Source: DATJJW01 sp035491935 (GTDB lineage: Bacteria > Pseudomonadota > Alphaproteobacteria > ATCC43930 > CGMCC-115725). From it: DNA of 16,378 nt. The translations under genes were made by a program, and so were the position numbers. Location of the stretch: assembly GCA_035491935.1 (NCBI GenBank), contig DATJJW010000195.1, forward strand, positions 1 to 16,378, written 5' to 3'. Of the stretch, positions 1 to 7,289 are shown one piece after another; position 1 is the first letter of the stretch, and every line of letters starts with the position of its first letter. A model generated the notes under the pieces. The model searched no databases. It was not told where the DNA came from and saw only the letters and a list, made by a program, of their open reading frames with translations.

Positions 1-660
1 GACGAAGGCGGCTGGAGCGGGCGCGGCGAGTTGGCCGAGGCCTATATCGCCTGGGGCGGCTGGGCTTATGGCCCTGGTAACGGCAATGCTGGTGAGGGCG
101 AGGCGGCGCATGACGCCTTGCGGGCTCTTTTGGCCCGGACACAGGCCGTGCTGCACAACCAGGATAATCGCGAGCACGATCTGCTCGACAGCGATGACTA
201 CTACCAGTTCGAGGGCGGCTTGGCCTCGGCAGTGCGCGCTTTGTCCGGCAGCGAGCCGATTGTCTACCACAACGACCATTCCCGGCCGGAGACGCCGAAG
301 ATCCGCACCTTGGCCGAGGAGATCGGCCGCGTCGTCCATGCCCGCGCCGCCAACCCGAAATGGCTGAAGGGCGTGATGCGCCATGGCTATAAGGGCGGTT
401 TCGAGATCGCAGCCACGGTCGATTACCTTTTCGCCTTCGCGGCGACGACCGAAGCCGTCTCCGACAAGCATTTCGATGCGCTCTATGCAGCCTATGTATT
501 GGACGAGACGGTCGACAGTTTTCTGGAAGAGCATAATCCCGAGGCGCGGCGCGAGATCGCTCGACGCCTCGATGAGGCGGTCGAGCGTGGCCTGTGGCAT
601 CCGTGGCAGAATTCGGTCAGGGACGCGCTGGCCCAGCGCATGGAAAGGACGGATCGATGA
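1..660 (+). CDS. cobN: CobN, cobaltochelatase large subunit, C-terminal part (5' end outside window)
   Basis: The frame is open from base 1 and ends at TGA 658-660, giving the last 219 residues of a protein that is about 1,200-1,300 residues long in this family. CobN binds hydrogenobyrinic acid a,c-diamide and, with the ATPase pair CobS/CobT, inserts cobalt in the cytoplasm. The visible part has the typical CobN/magnesium-chelatase-H ending: a 'YGPGNGNAGEG' stretch, 'NQDNREHDLLDSDDYYQFEGG', the 'HNDHSRPETPKIRTLAEEIGRV' region, and 'NPKWLKGVMRHGYKG' followed by 'DETVDSFLEEHNPEA'. These blocks are conserved in both aerobic cobalt chelatase and magnesium chelatase H; the cob neighbours decide for CobN. 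An in-frame TTG at 31 is internal, not a start. The stop overlaps the cobO ATG by 4 bp, so the two are probably translationally coupled. Confidence 0.96.
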   Translation, partial: DEGGWSGRGELAEAYIAWGGWAYGPGNGNAGEGEAAHDALRALLARTQAVLHNQDNREHDLLDSDDYYQFEGGLASAVRALSGSEPIVYHNDHSRPETPKIRTLAEEIGRVVHARAANPKWLKGVMRHGYKGGFEIAATVDYLFAFAATTEAVSDKHFDALYAAYVLDETVDSFLEEHNPEARREIARRLDEAVERGLWHPWQNSVRDALAQRMERTDR

Positions 661-1286
661 GCGACGAGGCCATTAGCGACGAGAATGGGGACATCAACAC
701 GCGGCACAAGGAGAAGATGGCCAAGCGCAAGGAAGTGCGCGACCGCATGATGGCCGAGAAGACGCAGGAGAAGGGCCTGCTGATCGTCCATACCGGCACC
801 GGCAAGGGCAAGTCGACCGCCGCCTTCGGCATGGTCATGCGCTGCATCGGCCATGGCATGCCGACGACGATCATCCAGTTCACCAAGGGTAAATGGCAGA
901 GCGGCGAGCGCGCGGTGCTCGACCGGTTCCCGGAGCTCGTCACCATCAAGGCGATGGGCGAGGGCTTCACCTGGGAGACCCAGGACCGCGAGCGCGACAT
1001 CGCCGCGGCCCAGGCCGCGTGGGAGGCCGCCAAGGCGGCGATCCTCGACCCCGCCGCGCGGATGGTCGTGCTTGACGAGCTCAACATCGTGTTGCGCTAC
1101 GACTATCTCGATCTGGCTGAAATCGTCCGCTTCCTGCAAGAAAAGCCAGCGCATGTCCATGTCGTCGTCACGGGTCGCAACGCGAAACCCGAGCTGATCG
1201 AAATAGCCGATCTCGTCACCGAAATGACCCTGGTGAAACATCCCTTCCGTTCCGGTGTTAAGGCACAGCCCGGAATCGAGTATTGA
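657..1286 (+). CDS. cobO: CobO, cob(I)yrinic acid a,c-diamide adenosyltransferase
   Basis: A 209-residue cytoplasmic enzyme of the CobA/CobO/BtuR family (about 200-215 residues) that transfers the adenosyl group of ATP to the reduced cobalt of corrinoids. The nucleotide-binding P-loop lies at about residues 45-54 (HTGTGKGKST). A VVLDELN strand-loop near residue 140 and the C-terminal 'HPFRSGVKAQPGIEY' ending are family hallmarks. The first ~40 residues form a charged, probably helical arm (RHKEKMAKRKEVRDRMM), also usual for CobO. I chose ATG 657 because it gives the family length and the ATGA overlap with cobN; the frame stays open upstream to 594, but that stretch lies inside cobN. The stop codon sits inside the first copy of a 14-bp direct repeat. 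Function is secure from sequence; only the corrinoid preference is inferred from context. Confidence 0.96.
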   Translation: MSDEAISDENGDINTRHKEKMAKRKEVRDRMMAEKTQEKGLLIVHTGTGKGKSTAAFGMVMRCIGHGMPTTIIQFTKGKWQSGERAVLDRFPELVTIKAMGEGFTWETQDRERDIAAAQAAWEAAKAAILDPAARMVVLDELNIVLRYDYLDLAEIVRFLQEKPAHVHVVVTGRNAKPELIEIADLVTEMTLVKHPFRSGVKAQPGIEY

Positions 1287-1312
1287 TGAGTCGATCGAGT
1301 ATTGATGCTTCA
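1275..1312. repeat. Imperfect 19-bp tandem duplication across the cobO stop codon
   Basis: ATCGAGTATTGATG occurs at 1275-1288 and again at 1294-1307, a perfect 14-bp direct repeat with a 19-bp period. Taking the full 19-bp units (1275-1293 and 1294-1312), 16 of 19 positions match. The first copy encodes the last residues and stop of cobO (Ile-Glu-Tyr-stop). The second copy is noncoding and lies in the 70-bp gap before the SYLF gene. It looks like a local slippage duplication; a binding-site role is possible but unsupported. Confidence 0.8.
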
Positions 1313-1356
1313 TCTGCCGATGCCGGCCGCGACAACTGGAGTTGAGGGAGCCGGAC

Positions 1357-2043
1357 ATGTTCAAGAAGATCACGATGGCGGTGATGGCAACCGCCTTGAT
1401 GCTGGGCATTGGCGTGGTGCCGGCGGCGCGCGCGGCCACGGACCAGCAGGAACTCGTCGACCGCGCCACCATCACCGTGTCGGACCTGAAGAAGGATCCG
1501 GCATTCGGCAATGCACAGCAATTAATCCGCACGGCCAGGGCCGTGCTGATCATCCCACAGCTGTTCAAGGGCGGTTTCTTCGTCGGCGGCGAGGGCGGCA
1601 ACGGCGTGCTCTTGACCCGGCGCGGCCGAGGCTGGAGCAATCCGGCCTTCTATTCGATGTTCTCGGCCAGCTTCGGGCTGCAGATCGGGGCCCAGACTTC
1701 GGAGCTGATCCTGATCGTACGCACCGAAAAGGGCCTGAACTCGCTGATGCATGACCAGCTGAAGATCGGCGTGCAGGCCGGTCTTGCTATCGTGACGCTG
1801 GGCTCCTCGGCCGAGGCCGCGACCACGCCGGCAGTCGGTGCCGATATCGTCGTCTGGGCCTCCTCGACCGGCGCCTATGCCGGCCTTACCCTCAACGGTT
1901 CGGTCATCAAGCCGAAATGGGACTGGGATCAGGCCTATTATGGCCGCAGGCTCAATTCCGTCGATATCGTATCGCGCAATCTCGTCACCAATCCCGGTGC
2001 CGATCGCCTGAAAGCCGATCTCGCGAGTGTCTCCAACCGTTAA
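1357..2043 (+). CDS. Secreted SYLF/Ysc84-domain lipid-binding protein
   Basis: A 228-residue protein with a clear Sec signal peptide: Lys-Lys at positions 3-4, a hydrophobic core at about 7-22, and a likely cleavage after Ala-Arg-Ala near residue 26. The mature part matches the bacterial SYLF (Ysc84 actin-binding/DUF500-like) domain: 'FGNAQQLIRTARAVLIIPQ', 'GGFFVGGEGGNGVLL', 'WSNPAFYSMFSASFGLQIGAQ', 'ELILIV' and, near the end, 'IVVWASSTGAYAGLTLNGSVI'. Related proteins bind phospholipids; bacterial members are probably periplasmic or envelope-associated, and their role is poorly known. I chose ATG 1357 because GAGGGAG at 1344-1350 is well placed before it and the signal peptide begins there; TTG 1342 is a poorer choice. 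It sits between cobO and cobQ on the same strand, 70 bp after cobO and 22 bp before the likely cobQ start, so co-transcription is likely. No direct link to cobalamin is visible in the protein itself. Confidence 0.9.
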   Translation: MFKKITMAVMATALMLGIGVVPAARAATDQQELVDRATITVSDLKKDPAFGNAQQLIRTARAVLIIPQLFKGGFFVGGEGGNGVLLTRRGRGWSNPAFYSMFSASFGLQIGAQTSELILIVRTEKGLNSLMHDQLKIGVQAGLAIVTLGSSAEAATTPAVGADIVVWASSTGAYAGLTLNGSVIKPKWDWDQAYYGRRLNSVDIVSRNLVTNPGADRLKADLASVSNR

Positions 2044-2065
2044 GCCCATTACTGAACAGCCGGAC

Positions 2066-3535
2066 ATGCGGGTCCCGGCCCTGATGATCCAGGGCACGGG
2101 ATCCGATGTCGGGAAGTCCTTGCTGCTGGCGGGCCTGGCCCGTGCCTTTACCCGGCGCGGCCTCCAGGTCCGGCCGTTCAAGCCGCAGAACATGTCGAAC
2201 AATGCCGCCGTCACGGCAGATGGCGGCGAGATCGGCCGGGCTCAGGCATTGCAGGCGCAGGCTTGCGGTGTCATGCCCTCCGTCCACATGAACCCGGTGC
2301 TGCTGAAGCCGCAATCGGGGCATGGCGCTCAAGTCGTGGTGCAGGGCAAGGTGGAGCGCGTCTGCGAGGCACGTGATTACGCCCGGCTGAAGCCCGCCCT
2401 GATGCCGCGCGTGCTGGAGAGCTTCGGCATCCTGGGGGCCGAAGCCGACCTCATCCTGGTCGAGGGCGCCGGCAGCCCGGCCGAGGTCAATTTGCGCGCT
2501 GGTGACATTGCCAATATGGGCTTTGCCGAAGCGGCCGATTTGCCGGTGGTGCTGGTCGGCGACATCGATCGCGGCGGCGTCATCGCCTCGCTGGTGGGCA
2601 CATGCCAATTGCTGCCGGAGGCGGAGCGTGCCCGGCTCAAAGGCTATGTCGTCAACAAGTTCCGCGGTGATGTCGAGCTGTTCATGCCGGCGCTCGACAT
2701 CATCGAGGCCGAGACCGGCATGCCCTGCCTCGGCATCCTGCCGCATTGGCCGGAGGCATCGTCGCTGCCGGCCGAGGACAGCCTGTCGCTCGACAACCGG
2801 AAGCGCGAACGTAAAGACGGCAAGCTCATCATCGCCGTGCCGCGCCTGCCATTCATCGCCAATTTCGACGATCTCGACCCGTTGATGGCCGAGCCGTCCG
2901 TCGAGGTTGTGGTCGTGCCGCCGGGCCAGCCTCTGCCGCGCGATGCCGATCTCATTCTGCTGCCGGGTTCCAAGGCGACGCTGGCCGACCTTGTCGCGCT
3001 CAGGCACGAGGGCTGGGACATCGACATCTTGGCCCATGTCCGGGCCGGCGGCCGCGTGCTGGGCCTATGCGGCGGCTATCAGATGCTGGGCCGGATCATC
3101 GATGATCCCGACGGTCTGGAAGGCCCGGCCGGCGGCGCCGAAGGGCTCGGATTGCTCGATATCGAGACCGTATTGGGTCATGACAAGCGCCTGGTGAGCC
3201 TGGAGGCCCGGGACGGCATCACGGGGCTGGATATTCGCGGCTATGAGATCCATCTGGGCTCGACGACCGGACCGGATGCCGCGCGGCCGCTGCTGGAGAT
3301 CGAGGGCAGGGCGGAAGGGGCACGCTCCGCCGATGGCCGCGTATCGGGCTGCTATATCCACGGACTGTTCGCCGCCGATGGCTGGCGCCGGCATTTCCTG
3401 GGCGGCATCGGTGGTGAGGGCGACGCCACGCTCGATTACGACGCGATGGTCGACCGCTTGCTCGACAGCCTCGCCGCCCATGTCGAGATGCATCTCGACA
3501 TGGGGGCGTTGCTGGAGATCGCACTGTCCCGTTAG
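2066..3535 (+). CDS. cobQ: CobQ, cobyric acid synthase (glutamine-hydrolysing)
   Basis: Catalyses four ATP- and glutamine-dependent amidations (b, d, e and g side chains) of adenosylcobyrinic a,c-diamide to adenosylcobyric acid. From ATG 2066 it is 489 residues, close to P. denitrificans CobQ. The N-terminal dethiobiotin-synthetase-like ATPase domain starts with 'MIQGTGSDVGKS' (about residues 7-18), then 'RPFKPQNMSNNAA', and later 'EGAGSPAEVNLR' and 'DIDRGGVIASLVG'. The C-terminal triad-type glutamine amidotransferase has its Cys at residue 335 (LGLCGGYQMLG) and its His at 432 (YIHGLF). An alternative GTG at 2027 would overlap the SYLF gene and add 13 non-conserved residues. ATG 2066 is preferred because homologues start just before the P-loop, and because it shares an 11-bp AGCCGGACATG context with the SYLF start. 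It ends 7 bp from the convergent MFS gene. Confidence 0.97.
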   Translation: MRVPALMIQGTGSDVGKSLLLAGLARAFTRRGLQVRPFKPQNMSNNAAVTADGGEIGRAQALQAQACGVMPSVHMNPVLLKPQSGHGAQVVVQGKVERVCEARDYARLKPALMPRVLESFGILGAEADLILVEGAGSPAEVNLRAGDIANMGFAEAADLPVVLVGDIDRGGVIASLVGTCQLLPEAERARLKGYVVNKFRGDVELFMPALDIIEAETGMPCLGILPHWPEASSLPAEDSLSLDNRKRERKDGKLIIAVPRLPFIANFDDLDPLMAEPSVEVVVVPPGQPLPRDADLILLPGSKATLADLVALRHEGWDIDILAHVRAGGRVLGLCGGYQMLGRIIDDPDGLEGPAGGAEGLGLLDIETVLGHDKRLVSLEARDGITGLDIRGYEIHLGSTTGPDAARPLLEIEGRAEGARSADGRVSGCYIHGLFAADGWRRHFLGGIGGEGDATLDYDAMVDRLLDSLAAHVEMHLDMGALLEIALSR

Positions 3536-3542
3536 CACCCTA

Positions 3543-4913
3543 CTAGGCGCTCAGGACCTTGCGTTCGGCCGGTTTGCCGTCCGGAGTCATAGCTTCCAGC
3601 TGGCGTTTGGCCGGTTCGATGCCTAGCACCAATATCGCCAGGATCTGCAGGACCAGCAGCGATATCATCAAGGTCAGCACGCTGCCGACACCGCCGGCAT
3701 CGAATAGCGAGACGACGATGAAAGGCGTCACGATGGTGGCACCGCGGCCGACGGTATTGCAGATGCCCGAGGCGCGCAGCCGCACCTCGGTCGGAAACAA
3801 CTCGGGGATGTAGATGCCGAAGAGCAGCGCCACCAGGACATAGATCGGCACAGTGAGGGCGAATCCTACCATCGGCAGGACCACCGGGTTGGTGACCGAG
3901 GGGTAGATATAGCCGAAGATGATGGCGATGAGCGACGCGCCGATGATGGTCGGGCGGCGGCCCCAGCGGTCGGCGGTGAGCGCGGCGATGGCCGTGCCGA
4001 GCGGAGCGCCCAGTGCCATCAGCAGCACATAGCCGAAGGATGTCGCGATGCTCATGCCCTGATGCACCAAGAAGGTCGGCAGCCAGGTGATGAAGCCGTA
4101 GATCAGCGTGTTGATGACGACCAGGCTGATGCAGCCCAGAATCATGCGCGACAGCATGGGCGGGGCGAACAGCGCGGCGAAGGCTACCGGCTCAGCCGTG
4201 GCGGCGGGCGGCGCAGCTGGCGGCAGGACGCGGCCGTCCCGGGTCGTCTCCGCCTCGATGGCGCGTAAGAGTTCGTCCGCTTCCTGGGTGCGGCCGACCG
4301 ATTCCAGCCAGCGCGGCGATTCCGGCAGGCTCTTGCGCAGATACCAGACGATGAGCGCGCCGACGCCGCCCAATATGAACATCGAGCGCCAGCCTATGGT
4401 CGGCACCAGCAGGTAGCTCATGAGCGACGCCGCCGGCAAACCGCAGACGACGATGAGCGCCATGAAGCCCAGCCACCGCCCGCGTGTCGCTGCCGGGACG
4501 AATTCGGTCATGGTCGAATAGCCCACGACATTTTCCGCCCCGAGACCGAAGCCGATGATGAAGCGCAAACCGATCAGCACGATCATGTTCGGCGCGAAGG
4601 CGGCGGCGATCGAGGCCAGGCCGAAGATCATCAGGTTGAACTGATAGGTGAAGCGCCGTCCATAGCGGTCGCCGAGGAATCCCGTCAGGAACGAGCCCAG
4701 CATCATGCCGATGAATGTCGCCGAGACGAAGGCGGCGTTCATCGGCAGGGTCGAGAAGCCCGAATGCAATGTCGCAGCCAGCACCGAGCCTTGGACATAG
4801 ATGTCGAAGCCGTCGAAGAACATGCCGATGCCGATCAGCCACATGATCCGGCGATGGAATGAGCCGATCGGAAGCCGGTCGAGCCGGCCTCCGGAATTTA
4901 CGATCGAAGCCAT
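3543..4913 (-). CDS. MFS transporter, metabolite:H+ symporter type
   Basis: A 456-residue inner-membrane protein with about 12 hydrophobic segments split by a central cytoplasmic loop (about residues 206-250, with a Pro/Ala-rich stretch near 230-242). Major facilitator signatures are present in both halves: GDRYGRR at 81-87 and ADRWGRRP at 314-321 in the TM2-3 and TM8-9 loops, ESPRWLES at 198-205 after TM6, and PELFPTEVRLRASG at 370-383. The TM1 motif 'FFDGFDIY' with its acidic residues resembles aromatic-acid and other organic-acid:proton symporters; the substrate cannot be told from sequence. It is the last gene of the minus-strand set, 64 bp after the aldehyde dehydrogenase, with an AGGGA ribosome site before ATG 4913. 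Context suggests import of the compound, or a precursor, that the dehydrogenase handles. Confidence 0.92.
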   Translation of the reverse strand: MASIVNSGGRLDRLPIGSFHRRIMWLIGIGMFFDGFDIYVQGSVLAATLHSGFSTLPMNAAFVSATFIGMMLGSFLTGFLGDRYGRRFTYQFNLMIFGLASIAAAFAPNMIVLIGLRFIIGFGLGAENVVGYSTMTEFVPAATRGRWLGFMALIVVCGLPAASLMSYLLVPTIGWRSMFILGGVGALIVWYLRKSLPESPRWLESVGRTQEADELLRAIEAETTRDGRVLPPAAPPAATAEPVAFAALFAPPMLSRMILGCISLVVINTLIYGFITWLPTFLVHQGMSIATSFGYVLLMALGAPLGTAIAALTADRWGRRPTIIGASLIAIIFGYIYPSVTNPVVLPMVGFALTVPIYVLVALLFGIYIPELFPTEVRLRASGICNTVGRGATIVTPFIVVSLFDAGGVGSVLTLMISLLVLQILAILVLGIEPAKRQLEAMTPDGKPAERKVLSA

Positions 4914-4937
4914 GGCATGTTCCCTGTTGCTAGGCCC

Positions 4938-4957
4938 GCCGGCTATTGGGTGCCGGC
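4938..4957 (-). promoter_or_regulatory. Short GC hairpin between the aldehyde dehydrogenase and MFS genes
   Basis: GCCGGC at 4938-4943 and GCCGGC at 4952-4957 can pair as a 6-bp stem with an 8-base loop in the 64-bp gap. No T-run follows on the minus strand, so it is not a convincing terminator. It could stabilise or attenuate the transcript between the two genes, or be chance in GC-rich DNA. GCCGGC is itself a palindrome, which makes chance more likely. Confidence 0.3.
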
Positions 4958-4977
4958 TTCAGGCGATTGTCGGAAAA

Positions 4978-6492
4978 TCAGTTCAGACGTTTCTGGCCGG
5001 CGGTGTCCTTGTACCAGTCGAAGGGCCGTTCATTGAGCGGCAGCATGATGCTCTTGGTCTCGAAATAGTCGTTGAAGCTTTCCAGCCCGCTTTCCTTGCC
5101 GATGCCGCTGTCGCCGACGCCGCCCCAGGGCGAGGCGGGGTCGAGGCGGTGATGGTCGTTGATCCAGACAATGCCGGCCTTGACCTTGGCTGCGACCCGG
5201 TGGGCACGGCTGACATCATGGGTGCGGATGGCGGCGGCGAGGCCGAAAGGCGAATCATTGGCCAGGCGCAGCGCGTCCTCCTCGGTCTCGAAGCGAGTGA
5301 CCGAGGTGAAGGGGCCGAACACCTCCTCCTGGAAGATGCGCATCTTGGCGGTGACATCGGCGAAGACAGTCGGCTCGACGAAATATCCCTTTTCGAAGCC
5401 CGGCACATGGGCGGCATTGCCGCCGGCAACGGCACGCGCGCCCTCGGAACGGCCATAGCCGGCATAGCTCAAGACCCGGTCGCGTTGGCGCTCGGAAATC
5501 ACCGGACCGAGTTGGGTCGTGGGGTCCGAGGGATCGCCGATGCGGATGGTCTTGGTCTTGGCGACCAGCTTCTCGACGAATTCATCATATATCGAGGCCT
5601 GCACGATATGGCGCGAGGCGCAGATGCAGGTCTGGCCGGCGCCGATGAAGGCGCCGAAGGCGGCGTAGTTCACCGCCTGGTCGAGGTTGTAGTCGTCGAA
5701 GACCATGACTGGCGTCTTGCCGCCCAGCTCCATGGTCTGATGCGCGAAGACGCGGGCGGCGGCGGCCCCGACGATGCGACCGGCCTCCGTGCCGCCGGTC
5801 AGCACCAGCTTGTCGATGTCCGGATGCTCGGCCAGCGCCTTGCCGCTGGTAGCGCCATAACCAAGCACGATGTTGAAGACACCCTTGGGCAGCCCCGCCT
5901 CGGTGAAGATCTGGGCCAGCTTCAGGGTGGTGAGCGGCGTGTATTCCGATGGTTTGACCACGGTGGTGCAGCCTGTCGCCAGCACCATGGCCAGCGACTT
6001 GCACAGGATCATCAGCGGGTGGTTGAACGACGTGCAATTGGCGACGACGCCGACCGGGCGGCGCTGGGTGTAGTTGAGATAGGGGCCTTCGACCGGGATG
6101 ACGTCGTCGCGGCGCGCCAGCGCCAGGCCGGCGGCGTAGCGGAAGAAATCGGGCAGGCGGCTCAACTGCGCGCGCGTCTCGTTGACCGGGCGGCCGTTAT
6201 TGATCGTCTCAAGCTTGTAGAGGCTCTCGAGATTGGCCTCGAAGGCATCGGCCAGGCGGTTGACCAGACGGGCGCGGGCGCGGGTAGGCATCTCACCCCA
6301 TTCCGGTCCTTCGAAGGCGGCACGCGCGCTCTTCATCGCGCGGTCGATGTCCTGGGGGCCGGAATTCGGGATGCGCGCGATGACCTGGCCGGTTGCCGGG
6401 TTACGCACGTCGATGAGCTCGCCGTTGCCGGCCTCGATCTCCTTGCCATCGATGAAATTGCCGTGCGTCTCGATCGACATTGATGCGGCCAT
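4978..6492 (-). CDS. NAD(P)-dependent aldehyde dehydrogenase family protein
   Basis: A 504-residue soluble enzyme of the aldehyde dehydrogenase superfamily that should oxidise an aldehyde to its carboxylate with NAD(P)+. Catalytic residues are all present: Asn157 (CTSFNHP), Lys180 (VVKPSEYTP), Glu255 (MELGGKTP) and nucleophile Cys289 (GQTCICASR). Cofactor-binding (LTGGTEAG, 231-238) and late motifs (EEVFGPF, 'SPFGLAAAIRT', 'WINDHHRLDP', 'WGGVGDSGIGKE') also match. The overall type resembles betaine-, hydroxymuconic- or aromatic-aldehyde dehydrogenases, but the substrate is not identifiable. ATG 6492 has GAGGAG a few bases upstream (6500-6505); a second ATG four codons in is possible. It lies 29 bp after the GntR regulator and 64 bp before the MFS gene, all on the minus strand, which suggests one regulated catabolic operon. 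Confidence 0.95.
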   Translation of the reverse strand: MAASMSIETHGNFIDGKEIEAGNGELIDVRNPATGQVIARIPNSGPQDIDRAMKSARAAFEGPEWGEMPTRARARLVNRLADAFEANLESLYKLETINNGRPVNETRAQLSRLPDFFRYAAGLALARRDDVIPVEGPYLNYTQRRPVGVVANCTSFNHPLMILCKSLAMVLATGCTTVVKPSEYTPLTTLKLAQIFTEAGLPKGVFNIVLGYGATSGKALAEHPDIDKLVLTGGTEAGRIVGAAAARVFAHQTMELGGKTPVMVFDDYNLDQAVNYAAFGAFIGAGQTCICASRHIVQASIYDEFVEKLVAKTKTIRIGDPSDPTTQLGPVISERQRDRVLSYAGYGRSEGARAVAGGNAAHVPGFEKGYFVEPTVFADVTAKMRIFQEEVFGPFTSVTRFETEEDALRLANDSPFGLAAAIRTHDVSRAHRVAAKVKAGIVWINDHHRLDPASPWGGVGDSGIGKESGLESFNDYFETKSIMLPLNERPFDWYKDTAGQKRLN

Positions 6493-6521
6493 ACATGGAC
6501 TCCTCGAAAAAACCGTAGCCG

Positions 6522-7154
6522 TCAGGGGATGACGGCGCTTCTATTCAGTGCGGCGATGATGCGCCGCTCCGCCTTGGTGACATGCATTTCGACCAGCCGG
6601 GCCGCCCCCCGTGCGTCGCGCCGCTGCAACGCATCGATCAGCGCGCCGTGCTCGGCGATGAGCTGCGCCGGATCGTGGCCCTTGATGCTGGAGACGCTGA
6701 TGCGCACGAACCGTTCCGCCTGATCGACCAGATCGGCCAGCGCCTTGGCCATGCGCCGGTTGCCCGAGGCCGCGGCGACGGCGCTGTGGAAGTCGTGGTT
6801 GTAGTCGATGAAATCGGTGCCGGCGGCCACCGCCCGGAACTGCTCCAGCCGGTCGAGTTCTTCGACCGAGGCGTGCTCGGCAGCCAATGATGCGCAGTTC
6901 GATTCCAGGACGACTCGATACTGAAATATCTCACAGGCATCCGCAATCGAGATGCGATTGACGCTGTAGCCCTGGCGCGGATGCACGGTGACGAGCTGAT
7001 CCTGTTCCAGCCGAAGCAGGGCGTCGCGCACCGGTGCCCGGCTGACATTGTAGCGCGCAGCCAGATCCTGCTCGCGCAACTCTTCGCCCGGCACCAGGCG
7101 ACAGGCCAGGATATCGGCTCGAACAGCGTCGTAGATATTGTCGCGCAGCAGCAT
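6522..7154 (-). CDS. GntR-family transcriptional regulator, FCD (FadR-like) subgroup
   Basis: A 210-residue cytoplasmic regulator. The N-terminal winged helix-turn-helix spans about residues 4-66, with the typical 'GEELREQDLAARYNVSRAPVRDALLRLE' recognition region and 'RQGYSV' wing. The all-helical C-terminal FCD effector domain spans about 72-200. Likely metal/ligand residues of this domain are Asn119, His123, His169 and His191. FCD regulators usually bind a carboxylate (for example an organic or sugar acid) and repress nearby operons. ATG 7154 has GGAGA nine bases upstream (7164-7168). It is the first gene of the minus-strand set and divergent from the hydrolase gene, so it probably controls the aldehyde dehydrogenase and MFS genes, itself, and perhaps the hydrolase. 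That target set is inferred from position only. Confidence 0.93.
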   Translation of the reverse strand: MLLRDNIYDAVRADILACRLVPGEELREQDLAARYNVSRAPVRDALLRLEQDQLVTVHPRQGYSVNRISIADACEIFQYRVVLESNCASLAAEHASVEELDRLEQFRAVAAGTDFIDYNHDFHSAVAAASGNRRMAKALADLVDQAERFVRISVSSIKGHDPAQLIAEHGALIDALQRRDARGAARLVEMHVTKAERRIIAALNRSAVIP

Positions 7155-7289
7155 GTCTGATCATCTCCAGTGCGCAGAATAATGGATGTTCTGATATTTC
7201 ACGTCAACCCTGGTGCCGGGCGGCGGGACGTCGTAAAAATCTCGCAGGCAAGGCCAATGACTGGCCAATCACTGGGAGGAATCGAAGCC
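7155..7289. promoter_or_regulatory. Divergent promoter region between the GntR regulator and the hydrolase
   Basis: This 135-bp gap must hold the promoters for the minus-strand operon and the plus-strand hydrolase. It is noticeably more AT-rich in places (around 7181-7205 and 7233-7240) than the flanking genes. It contains ribosome sites at both ends and an 11-bp tandem repeat at 7252-7273. I could not pick convincing -35/-10 pairs or a standard FadR-type palindrome by eye. Confidence 0.55.
7252..7273. repeat. Tandem 11-bp direct repeat just before the hydrolase ribosome site
   Basis: GGCCAATGACT (7252-7262) is followed immediately by GGCCAATCACT (7263-7273), 10 of 11 positions identical. 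The GGGAGGA ribosome site (7274-7280) follows at once. The 11-bp spacing is about one helical turn, so the two copies would face the same side of DNA, as operator half-sites often do. GGCCA/TGGCC across 7252-7266 also forms a small inverted repeat. A regulator site is possible, but a simple duplication is not excluded. Confidence 0.7.

Noticed and set aside
594..656. Upstream extension of cobO to 594
   Set aside because: It overlaps the cobN C-terminus and would exceed the family length; ATG 657 fits better.
492..1640. Long minus-strand open frame of 382 codons opposite cobN-cobO-SYLF
   Set aside because: It is antisense to three genes with clear family motifs, is low in complexity, and matches no protein type; it is a shadow of GC-rich codon usage.
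3536..3542. Possible bidirectional terminator between cobQ and the MFS gene
   Set aside because: Only 7 bp separate the stop codons and I see no GC stem followed by a T-run on either strand.
4801..6483. Plus-strand open frame of 560 codons opposite the aldehyde dehydrogenase
   Set aside because: The minus-strand gene has every catalytic residue of the aldehyde dehydrogenase family; the antisense frame is rich in Gly, Ala, Asp and Arg with no recognisable domain.
7170..7289. Extension of the hydrolase frame by 40 residues
   Set aside because: The GGGAGGA site is placed for ATG 7290, the added residues do not resemble the fold, and the region must hold the divergent promoters.
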